Assembly: GCA_010093605.1 (NCBI GenBank) | Contig: MU004189.1 | Location: 1,309,834-1,373,833 of the forward strand | DNA: 64,000 bases | Reading direction: 5' to 3' | From: Lophium mytilinum | Taxonomy: Eukaryota > Ascomycota > Dothideomycetes > Mytilinidiales > Mytilinidiaceae | Shown: piece after piece, positions 20,839 through 30,028 of the stretch | How positions within the stretch are numbered: position 1 is the first letter of the stretch | Layout of the letters: the number at the start of each line of letters is the position of its first letter | Translations under genes and position numbers: made by a program | The notes under the pieces: model-generated | Database searches by the model: none | What the model was told of the DNA's origin: nothing | Seen by the model: only the letters and a program-made list of their open reading frames with translations

Positions 20839-21891
20839 ATGAACGGATTGAGAGACGCACAAGAGTCTCACGATGGGCCAGACAACGCGCCCGATGATCG
20901 AAGCCCGCGTTTCAAGAAGCGCCGTCTTTCGGCCAGCACCTCACCAGACAGCCGGAAGAAGGCCCTGAAAACTATAGCCTGGGCTGAGCTGGGCTCAAAC
21001 GATCACACTGGCGCCGCCATAGATGAGCAGCTGAATGTGCATCCAGATGAGCCTGCTGATACAACTTCGCCGACAGCAGCGCCCGCGTACCCAAAGTCTG
21101 GTCTCACATTGCTTGATCTTCCCACCGAAGTCCGGCTGGAAATATACGATTATCTCTTCGATGACCTCTTAATGCACATCTACAGCGACCCATCGGTCAA
21201 ATCTCGATTCTGCTGTTCCAGCAGTGCGTGCGCCCAGACAGCCGAATCATCACTCCTCTGCAAATCCCCAAACTGGACAATTGTTGATGGCTGCTGCAAT
21301 TACGAGACGCCCGAGGAAGACTGCAAAAATCGCCTGGTCTTTGTATTTACCAGCAAGAAGATCTACCAGGAAACAAGTCTGTTGCTCTATTCTCGACCGG
21401 CGTTTCACATTAGTCACGTGATCTTGCTTCCATTCCTCCGTTCTCTCACGCTCGACCAACGAAACGCCATCCGGCGCCTTACCGTTGCAGGACCTTTCAT
21501 GGGAGGCCGCCGGGCTGTCGCGAATGCCGGCGATGCCCTCGAAGAAGCCGCTGGTCTTCTCCCTGGACTACGACGCATTGGCGTGCAAGTGCCTGTTTCC
21601 AATGGACTGATGGCTGGGATTAGCTTGTTCCCGGGCTCCTATCCACGGTGGCATATGTGGAAATTCAGTCAAGTGCTACTATCCTTAAGAAGGGAAGGGA
21701 TTGAGCAAGTCGTACTGGAGACCACATTCTTGTTACAATGGGGAGAGACAAGCCTAATTGTGTTCAAGGCAAAGCAAGAAGCGAAAGAATGGCTCTTGAA
21801 TCGAGACACAAGCGGCATCAACACCACGACAAGTACTACTGTTCTGAGTGGAAAGTCATACATGCAGGTACGGAAGCATTGGCCATTTTGA
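20839..21891 (+). CDS. F-box-like fungal protein, 350 aa
   Basis: Single-exon frame. Residues 1-90 are disordered and basic, with KKRRLSASTSPDSRKKALK as a probable nuclear signal. Then comes LTLLDLPTEVRLEIYDYLFDDLL (about 91-113), the degenerate F-box opening of a large fungal family (DUF7730-type). The family pattern continues with LVFVFTSKKIYQETSLLLYSRPAFHIS and LTLDQRNAIRRLTVAGP. A Cys-rich insertion (FCCSSSACAQ, GCCNYETPEEDC) lies between them. F-box proteins recruit targets to SCF ubiquitin ligases, but for this fungal expansion neither partners nor targets are known. The C-terminus has no leucine-rich or WD repeats. Confidence 0.75.
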   Translation: MNGLRDAQESHDGPDNAPDDRSPRFKKRRLSASTSPDSRKKALKTIAWAELGSNDHTGAAIDEQLNVHPDEPADTTSPTAAPAYPKSGLTLLDLPTEVRLEIYDYLFDDLLMHIYSDPSVKSRFCCSSSACAQTAESSLLCKSPNWTIVDGCCNYETPEEDCKNRLVFVFTSKKIYQETSLLLYSRPAFHISHVILLPFLRSLTLDQRNAIRRLTVAGPFMGGRRAVANAGDALEEAAGLLPGLRRIGVQVPVSNGLMAGISLFPGSYPRWHMWKFSQVLLSLRREGIEQVVLETTFLLQWGETSLIVFKAKQEAKEWLLNRDTSGINTTTSTTVLSGKSYMQVRKHWPF

Positions 21892-23198
21892 TGGCTACCA
21901 CTAGGGTTGCTTCTGATCTCTGCTGCCTTTTCTTTCTATTGCTTTATGACTCTCTCAGGTCTCAAACCCCCTTTCAAGCGTCGACATCGGGATATCATCT
22001 TCAAGGAGCTTCGTCTTTCCTTCTCGGGTTAAATCGATGACTTCAACAAACCGAAGCTCCAACTAGGTATTCCGCAACCCCCTTAGTTTCAGCGTTGCAT
22101 ATTCAATTTTGTGTCTGTCTGGGGCGTCTGTCGGGCAAACATGGGCTTCTCCCCCTCTCCGACATACAAGTACAACATCAACCGAGCATAGCACGAATAG
22201 ATCAGATGGTATATAGTCATGATCACTCACTGATGTGCCATGATTGCCCTATAACGACATTTACGATTCTCGATAAATTTCGTTCTCTTTGGAACGCCTA
22301 CCATGGACTTCAGCACTACAGATTCTGAGTATATGTATGTACTTCCTCCCCTATCGAGACATTTAGGTACACGTCGTGTCTTAATTGTCTCTTGATCCTA
22401 TCACTTTCACTAGAGACCGTTTTTCGGGGCCTTCATAGCTTATCAGAATGATAGCCTGCGACGAATCGACAGCTAACAGTGGTTGCGTTGTTGAATGCAT
22501 GAAATCTTTTGAGAGCCACCACGTACAAGCCTCGAACGCGCAGTAATGATCGGTATCTCTAATCATTCCCAAACCGCTCTATCCAGCGACTTCCCTTAAC
22601 TCTCTAATACGTCTCCGCAACCCCCACCCCACTACCGGCCCGACACCCCCAGAACAGAGTCGCTCGCATCCCATGCAGCAACCTGGACACTGGCACCTGT
22701 TCCTCGCCAATCGCAGGCCGTGAACATCGCCTGATTGAAGCGGCATTCCCGTTCCCGCTTCCCTCCGTCGGCTGTGCCCTCCACGCGAGGGGTATCCCTC
22801 ATGATCATTGAGAAGGGCCGCTGCTTACTTGCATGTTCAGGTCATACTCCTGCTTACTCTATTTTTTAACACATATGTGCACCTCACCCGACCCACCCTG
22901 ATCACGTGCGCCGACGTCGCTGTGGTTGTGAGGCTTCAATCTATGCAGCTAGCCCAGCCAAATATACTCTCGCCTTCATAATTGTTACCGGGTTCTGAAG
23001 ATACCTTTTCGGCCGTCGCTTCTCAGCCTCGCCTGCGTGCAGATGGGGGCGCTTTCAGCCTTGCCTCTGCAAGTTAAAAGACAGCCTGATGTCCTCCCTG
23101 CTTTATCACTTTGAACTAGCATTCCCCGATTTCCCGGTGTCTGTGCCATACTTGGCCTTCCAGCGTTCCGCTGTGTTGTCAAGACATCCTAGAGAGTC
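21892..23198. other. Intergenic region with a copy of a dispersed repeat
   Basis: No gene is supported. It contains copy A of a dispersed repeat (22675-22860) and then the upstream region of the kinase-ankyrin gene. The part 22080-22620 is low in open frames. Confidence 0.4.
22675..22860 (+). repeat. Dispersed repeat, copy A (~186 bp)
   Basis: From GCAGCAACCTGGACAC to CTGCTTACTCT this matches 32687-32882 in the same strand orientation, with scattered substitutions and small gaps. Shared blocks include TGGCACCTGTTCCTCGCCAA, GTGAACATCGCCTGATT, GCGGCATTCCCGTTCCCGCT and TCCGTCGGCTGTGCC. It ends 338 bp before the kinase-ankyrin start codon. No terminal inverted repeat is visible. Confidence 0.85.
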
Positions 23199-26100
23199 AT
23201 GGAGAACAACATCGAGCTTGGAGGCATCCAAGCCAAAATCCAGTCGCAAGGTTCCAGTTTCGACAGCCGCCGTCGTGAAGTGCGAAGACGGCGATTCCAG
23301 TCTAGCGAATACTCAACCCGCAAGAGATCCAACAACGACCACGCTCTTGAGGAAGAGTCAGCCTCACAGCCGCTCTTGCTGATCCTTCGTATTCTAAGCT
23401 ACCACAAGATTCGACTCTTCTCGGTTAACCCAAATCAAAGATGGAATTTACGACAGGCTCTCGGCGATGGAAGCACATTTTCTGTGGACGGGGCAGAGTT
23501 ACCTATCTGGGACGCCTTGGCTCACTTGAGATATCGCAACCTTGACATAAAGGGTCCCAAGGAAAAGTTCAACTTCGTCGATCATACGCGCATAAGCTGG
23601 CAGCACACAACGCTTGTAGCCTATAAAGCCTTGGTCGGTAGGAAAAGCATGGACAGAGGCATGATCATGCAGGATCTCATTACAGAACTCCGGGTTCTTT
23701 GCCATCGCCCGCTTCAGAAGCATCCCAATTTCGTTCGACTGCTCGGAGTAGCTTGGATCAGTGAGATTGACATGGGGTATACGGATGACGCCGAGCCACG
23801 TGAATGGCCAACAGTGGTCGTGGAGAAAGCACCCCACGGTTCGCTTCTTGACTTTTTGAGCTCAGAAGAATTCAAGACAACGCGCTCGTCGTTAATGGCG
23901 AAACTGAATCTCTGCATAGACGTTTTGATCGCAATCGTAGTAAGTGTTTGCAGTCCACTTTAGGAAGTGACGCCTAATATGAATTAGGCCCTACATGCGT
24001 GCGATATCTTGCATGGCGACATCAAATGCGAGAATGCTCTCGTCTTTAACACAGAAAAGGGGACAGCGGAAAACTGGAGAGTGAAATTATCGGACTTCGG
24101 TCATGCTATTCTGAACATGCAGGGCAAAGGTTCCAGTGGCTTCACAAGGCGAGAAGTTATTGGTACGGATTTCTACAGCCCCCCAGAGCTTAGTAGCGCC
24201 GAGGCAGTGATAGATGTTGCGAACATGAAAAGCGTCGATGTATGGTGTTGGGGTCTTTTGATGTGGAGAGTGTTGATCGACGGAATGGAATACAGCGATG
24301 CAGAGGGACATCAAATTGATCCAGGCGCAATGCGAGCGCTCAGAGAGCAGGGCAATATTGCTGCCACAGCAAAAGATGCTTGCAAGAATTACCTCAATCT
24401 ACACCACAGTCGGGAAGGCGCAGCTCTAAGTTCGATCGTTGGGATCCTAGTAGACGCCCTTTCCCATAACGCAGCCGACCGCCCAGATGCTCTCTCACTG
24501 CTCAGCCGTTTGAGAAGGGCCTCATCTGACAGGTGAGTGAGACGCCAGACCAGACTGGAAGGTTGCTCAAACTAATTTCGATTAGGGAAGCTGAGGCGGT
24601 AGAGAATTTAGTGCCGGAAAAGCCCCAGTCGATAGAATCTCTCGAGGCCTTACCTTTCTTTAATGTACGTATACCATTCTCCTAATTATATTACTCCATT
24701 CTAACGTCTAGGAAAGCTCACACAATACTACTACGACCTTTGGATGCTCTTGGCCGTTCCTCGCGACATATTGATCGAGCTGCAATCGTTGCATGCCGTT
24801 GACGCGGATGGTTCCCTAGAAGCCACTTTCCAGCTTGGACTCTGCCATGTTGCCGGCTTTGGAGTGCAACGAGACGGCCAACAGGCAGTGGACTTAGTCA
24901 AGCGCGCCGCGGAAGGAGGTCTTTCCAAAGCGCGATTGGCTCTTCCCCGGATTGCAGGCGCTTTTGGAGTCGCTCTGTCCCCCGAAACTCGTCAGCTTGT
25001 AATCTCTTGGCTAATCGAAGCATCGAGGAACGGCCCTGGGATCGCTTGGATGGAATTGGAGCGACTTGGCTTTGAGCAGCGGATCTTGGGTCCTTCCGAA
25101 CTCCTGCGAACTGCAACAAACATCGCCAAATCCCCACACGATTCTGGATTGCTGCATGCTGTAAAGCTAGGTGATGAAGAAGCCGTCCGGAAATTAAGTA
25201 CACATGGCAGTTTTCCTGGACAATTCGGAGAAACTCCCTTACATTGCGCAACCCTATTGCCCAAAAGCGTTGGTCTTCCAATTGCTGAAATCTTGCTCAA
25301 AGGCGGCGCCAACATATATCAGCCGACATCTCGACAATATCAACTATCGAGAGATGACTTTATCCTTGAAGCGATGCCTGAACACACCACACCGCTGGAA
25401 TGGGCCATCATAAACGACCGTGTTTCCTTCGTGAGACTCTTTCTTGAGTTTAGCGAAAGTTCAGATCTACCATCTGAAGTCTATGGATCGACAACCACAC
25501 CACTTGCATATGCCGCCAGGCATCAAAGTATCAAGTGCCTTAAATACCTCTGCAATGAGCATGGTCGCAGTAATGCTGATATCAACACCTTCGACAAATA
25601 CGGATTCTCGGCCTTTTACTACGCCGTGCGCCCCGATCTATTGGACCGTGTGTTACGCTACGTGCCGGAAGAGAGAGATGGGCCTACAAGATCGGATATC
25701 TCGCCTGTTGTCGCGCGCGAGGAAAGCATTATCAATATGCTTGTAGCTTCTGGCTCGGACATGAAGGTCAGCTCCGCGGGACATTTCAACTGTCTACATC
25801 TCATCACAGCATTCGGCGAGCCATCTACCCTTGAGGCGGTTCTAAATATTAAAGGAAGCGATCTACTCGTCAACCAAGAGTCTCAATACGGTTGGACGCC
25901 TTTGGTGGATGCTATTTTTTGGAGGCGCAAAGATTCATTCAAACTTCTTCTCGAACATCACGCGAGTCCAAAAGACATATGGCCCAAAACCAAGCGACAT
26001 GCAATTCACACATGTTGTCTCCTACCAAACACGTCGTCGGCGCTATTCTTCGCTGAAACATTACTCCATGAGCATCCATCCTGTCTGCATGCCCGAGATA

Positions 26101-27663
26101 CATGGAATCGAACACCCTTGCATTTCGCGGCTATTTTTGGCAAGCTAAAACTGATCGACCTGTACTTGTCTAAGGGTGCGAAGCTGCTTGTATTTGATAT
26201 TCACCGCATTACCCCTCTAGGATTGGCGGTAGAAGCTAGGTCGATGAGAGGTGTCAGAAGACTCCGAGATGAACATGACAGCAGGAACCTACCTCTCCTA
26301 GGATTCAAGACATCTTCTTTGTCGCCCAGGTACTTCTCGGTATTCCATTTCTTACTTCAACCTGGAGGGAAGTCTCCAACGTATGTTCGAAACTCTCGAG
26401 TTCCGTCACCTTATCCCGGTTGCGCCGATCATCCATTCTCAGGACCCTCTCTGAATGTCCTGGACGACCTACTCAGTCATTACAAATATCGGGTCAGTTT
26501 TGGCATCAATTTCATCGAAAGCATTGTACATTCTCCCTACAAGCATGAAAGCGGGATCAGGGAGGCCGTGCAAATGGCGAATTGGGATGCCGTTGACATG
26601 ATCCTGAAATCGGGAAAGTTCACGGTCGATTTACGGCACTTGCTCAAAATCGCGTTCGATCAGCGCATTCTGGGCTCAGGGCATTTTGCGAGCGAAGATG
26701 CGAGGAAAAAGATGGTCAAATACCTTTGGCAAGAACAAGAAGAGGAGTACCAAGCGCTGTATAAAACTCGCCAAACATCACTAATGCGTTTCCTATGGAG
26801 ATATCATTACCGGATGTACGGCACCATGGAACAGGAACAATATCAACGAGTCAATCAATGGCTTTTTGACAACCGCTACCTGTGGCACAAACCCATGTTT
26901 CCAGATCTGGACTTATGGGTCCACACCCGCTTGCCGGTCACGCTGATTCTTTCTATCTTCGTAGGGTGCTTGCTCTGTCCACTCCTAGTCTGCCTTGCCA
27001 TTATAACCGCTGATCCGGCCACGCAATATGGAACTCGCAACAAAGGCCGAACTGGTGTTATGGTGTTTTGCGTAAGTCAAGCGTTGATCCGATGCTGGTT
27101 GCATTCGCTGATTAGTTCCGTAAAGACCAGTACTCTACTTTTCTTTCCGCAAATGCTCCGCGGCTTGACAATCGCTTACTGTGCATCTCAGAAAACGCTA
27201 AAACTCCGCAGCTGGCAGATGCGACTTGTTCAATCTGTTCTTTGCTTGGCCGTACCCGCTCTCGGAGTCTTCAACATCTGGATTTTGAACCCTGAAAATG
27301 CCAACATTGTACGGTTTCATCCGAAATATTCGCTGGCGAAAGGTGTTGCATGGGATGCAAGGGTTTTGCCCCCCTGGAGACAGAACATCCTTGGGCATTT
27401 CTTCCGACTGTGTGATGTTCTACTCGCATGGTCTGTAATTGCTTATGTGTAAGTGTTTCCGTCGACTCCGCCGACTCATCTATTGTTCTCGACGACTGAA
27501 GGAGTACAAGCTGATTATATGCAGAGTCTTCCCAGTGATCATACTAGGCACTTGGTGGATTACCACGTTCAATTTCCGCAAGACTCCACGACTTGACGTG
27601 AGCGAGGTAAGCTTGCAGAAAACGTATGTTACATCGCGGAGGGGGTGGCCGTGGCTGGAATGA
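23199..27663 (+). CDS. Protein kinase - Sel1-like - ankyrin - membrane protein, 1414 aa, five exons
   Basis: Spliced as 23199-23939, 23988-24532, 24586-24668, 24712-27448, 27525-27663; introns are 48, 53, 43 and 76 bp and the total is in frame. Residues ~85-430 form a kinase domain with lysine K143 (VAYKALVG), catalytic loop HGDIKCEN (D258, Gly replacing the usual Arg, as in many RD-minus kinases), LSDFG (D283) and GTDFYSPPE. A Sel1-like helical stretch follows (ATFQLGLCHVAGFGVQRDGQQAVDLVKRAAEGGLSKARLALP region). Several ankyrin-type repeats follow, such as GETPLHCATLLP, TPLEWAI, TPLAYAARHQSIKCLKYL, GWTPLVDAIFWRRKDSFKLLLEH and NRTPLHFAAIFGKLKLIDLYLSKGA. At least three hydrophobic segments (around LPVTLILSIFVGCLLCPLL, LCLAVPALGVFNIWIL and VFPVIILGTWW) suggest membrane anchoring at the C-terminus. 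The function is unknown. Confidence 0.82.
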
Positions 27664-27902
27664 GGTTGAACGACAAAGTATCGCAGTCAAACAGGGCCAT
27701 CATAGTTTGAAAAGATCTCCACCAACCCTCTTTCTACATTGATGGGTCGCTGTATAGCTTACAGTAATATACTACTGCGTATCTAGTGCCGCATTCCAAA
27801 ATTTGCTATCAGGAGGAACTTTCCATATTCTGTTCGGATGCATCGAGGCTCTTAGACAGTGTTAAGTACAAATGCAGACGTGTACTGAAGCTCTGTGGTT
27901 TG

Positions 27903-29075
27903 CTAGTTGTTTGACCCAGTGCCTGCGACGAATACTACTAATACCGTTGTGAACCTACACACGACAGTTTGATCGTGGTCAGTTCGGCCATTAAAATCTA
28001 GGAGAGGGAGATTGACATACGTTGCACCGGCTACAAATATCTCTCCTGTTCGTGCTTTAGTGAGCATAGACAACACTATGATAAATATCGTTGACGATAT
28101 TGCAATCACCAGCAGCCGCAATGCGACGCTATCAATCGCATTCACAATTATGACGGGTATGAGGAGAAGCAACACAAGCAGGCTCGCCACCAAAAAGCGC
28201 CCTAACCGAGCAACCAGAGCACTTGAAAAGATGTGCACATTTGGATCGCGCGAGACCTGCAGACGGGGGCTCTGGGACCGAATCAGTACATTCTCCCGCA
28301 CGTACAGCGTTTTCGGATTCTAGTGGGAGCCATACTTTGTTGAACTTCGTTGCAATCCAGATCAAGAAGCCCTCGATTGGACCCTCAAACGCATTTAATG
28401 CTCTATCCGCAGGGCTCGCTAATGTAGCCAGGTCTTCGCCTTTTCCAAGATACGCTGTTTCTTGCCGGGCCAAACACCCAGTGCTGTCGATCCAGTTCTC
28501 TAAGTTTGCAATGTCTCGCCGGTTTGGGCGCTCTAGTCCCAGTACCCGTTCATTGCGGTGGATCAGCTCATCTATCAACACCTCCTCAGCGATGACAGCA
28601 CATAAGAGAGCGAACAAGGAGACCTACCATAATCAGCTAATGCTGCATCGATGTTTTCTAGCACCTGCTTGCGGGCCGGGTTGCTATCGCGCCGGTAACT
28701 TCCAAGGAACAGGACCTTGGGCTCTTCGCGGTCGATTTGCTCGAGCTGTTCCTCAAGCTGGGAGAGCTTGTCTTGCTTGTGGAGGAGCATTCGAGCTCGC
28801 AGCGCGGAAAAGCGGCGACATATCTGGAAGTACGGATGGGAGCTAATGAGTGCTGCGAAACGGGGATAGCCAGATGGGAAGTCTTCGACTGTGTTTCATG
28901 GATTAGAGCTCATCTGGATAATTCGTCTACGTCTCATTGAAAGGGTACCTTGGGTGATCGGCGGTTTGACGGAAGTCTCGTTGCCACGTCGAAATGCTCG
29001 GAGTAAGCGAGTGCACAGTGAAGTAAGGCATCGCGGCATACGCTGAGAGGCTTCTAGTGGGATCAGATCAGCCAT
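27903..29075 (-). CDS. DUF6594 membrane protein, 313 aa, five exons
   Basis: Spliced as complement(27903-27954, 28021-28256, 28306-28571, 28628-28888, 28949-29075); introns are 66, 49, 56 and 60 bp, all GT-AG, and the total of 942 nt is in frame. The protein has the DUF6594 layout. After a basic N-terminus comes YPRFAALISSHPYFQICRRF, then LRARMLLHKQDKLSQLEEQLEQID (coiled coil), then ERPNRRDIANLENWID. The C-terminus carries three transmembrane segments: LVASLLVLLLLIPVIIVNA, LLVIAISSTIFIIVLSML and TTVLVVFVAG. The family is common in Pezizomycotina, frequently near NLR-like and incompatibility genes. No biochemical role is established. It is convergent with the kinase-ankyrin gene, 239 bp apart. 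Confidence 0.87.
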
Positions 29076-29518
29076 TTCAGAAAGATGTAAATGCTACATC
29101 GATCTCTAGAAACCCGGGTATAACTCAGCGCTGCTAAAAAAAAAGGCCCTGCCAGCGGCTCTTCTACTTCAACGTCTTCCCTCGAGGATGTACCTCCCAC
29201 TCTCCGGCCTAAGTAGCTGCATATCTAATTCCCACGATTGGCTAGTTCTCAGATCTGCTGCATGTTCTAGGATGCACTGCCAGCTGGCTGACAAGGATGC
29301 GTGACCACTTACTATCCTGCAACGTAAGCCACAAGGTAGAGCAGCCAAATCCGGCGAACTTACAATTCTGCCTTGGCATCTAGAAAACCAACAGTGAGGC
29401 TACTGCTGCCTGGCGGCATGTGAGGATACCTCATAATACGCCTCCTCACTCCGCTCGATCCCGCATTCCGCTTCAGCCTTCTCACGCTACCATCTGCACA
29501 CCTCATTCTGCGAATACC
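29076..29518. other. Intergenic region
   Basis: Upstream region of both the DUF6594 gene (minus) and the small gene at 29519 (plus). An A9 run near 29136 is the only notable feature. Confidence 0.35.
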
Positions 29519-29897
29519 ATGGACGCCCAAAAAGCGTAAGGCTCCTCGCTACATATCGTGAAGCTTACTGAATGCCTTTAGCTCGAGGGCGTACAACCCA
29601 GATTGGGCCGCTGCTAGCTCTACCAATTCTGCTGGTCGTCCGACTATTCAGCGCGGCACGGTAAGTGTCACGATACTCCTCGCACTTGCATGTGTGGTAA
29701 GTAATGGTTGGTAGAGTAGTAGCTACCGACCCGAAGATAGAGTCTGGCTCTCGACAGAAGGCCGTCGAGGGCTTGAGGGCCCCTTTCTTGTAGCAAAGGT
29801 GTCGTCGCCAGGAATCTACATTCTCTGTTTTGAGAACGGAAATCCGGCAAAGGATGGTGCTGAGATTGAGGAGTCTCGATTGTCCTTAGCTCAGTAA
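29519..29897 (+). CDS. Small protein of 92 aa, three exons, unrecognised family
   Basis: Coding blocks are 29519-29535, 29582-29660 and 29715-29897. The introns are 46 and 54 bp with donors GTAAGG and GTAAGT. The first exon is only 17 nt, so the gene is easily missed. The protein starts MDAQKAASRAYNPDW and has a Ser/Asn-rich middle. It ends in a compact beta-rich segment, SSYRPEDRVWLSTEGRRGLE, continuing with GPFLVAKVSSPGIYILCFENG and DGAEIEESRLSL. The last part looks like a small SH3/chromo-like barrel (inference from the strand pattern only). It is convergent with the caspase-pseudokinase gene, whose stop lies 131 bp downstream. No function can be assigned. Confidence 0.68.
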
Positions 29898-30028
29898 AAG
29901 TTCTCGAGACAGAGTCTCGAGATTTCGTGTAGAAAGCACCATTGAATGTGTCGGCCTGCGAAGCTTCTAGAAATAAAATAAGGAGAATTTCAGAACGGGA
30001 AGAAGAGCAGATCGCAGGGTATCTTAAA

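Noticed and set aside
27601-27663. Extra 12-bp intron near the end of the kinase-ankyrin gene (GTAAGCTTGCAG)
   Set aside because: Far too short to be spliced; the frame reads through to a normal stop.
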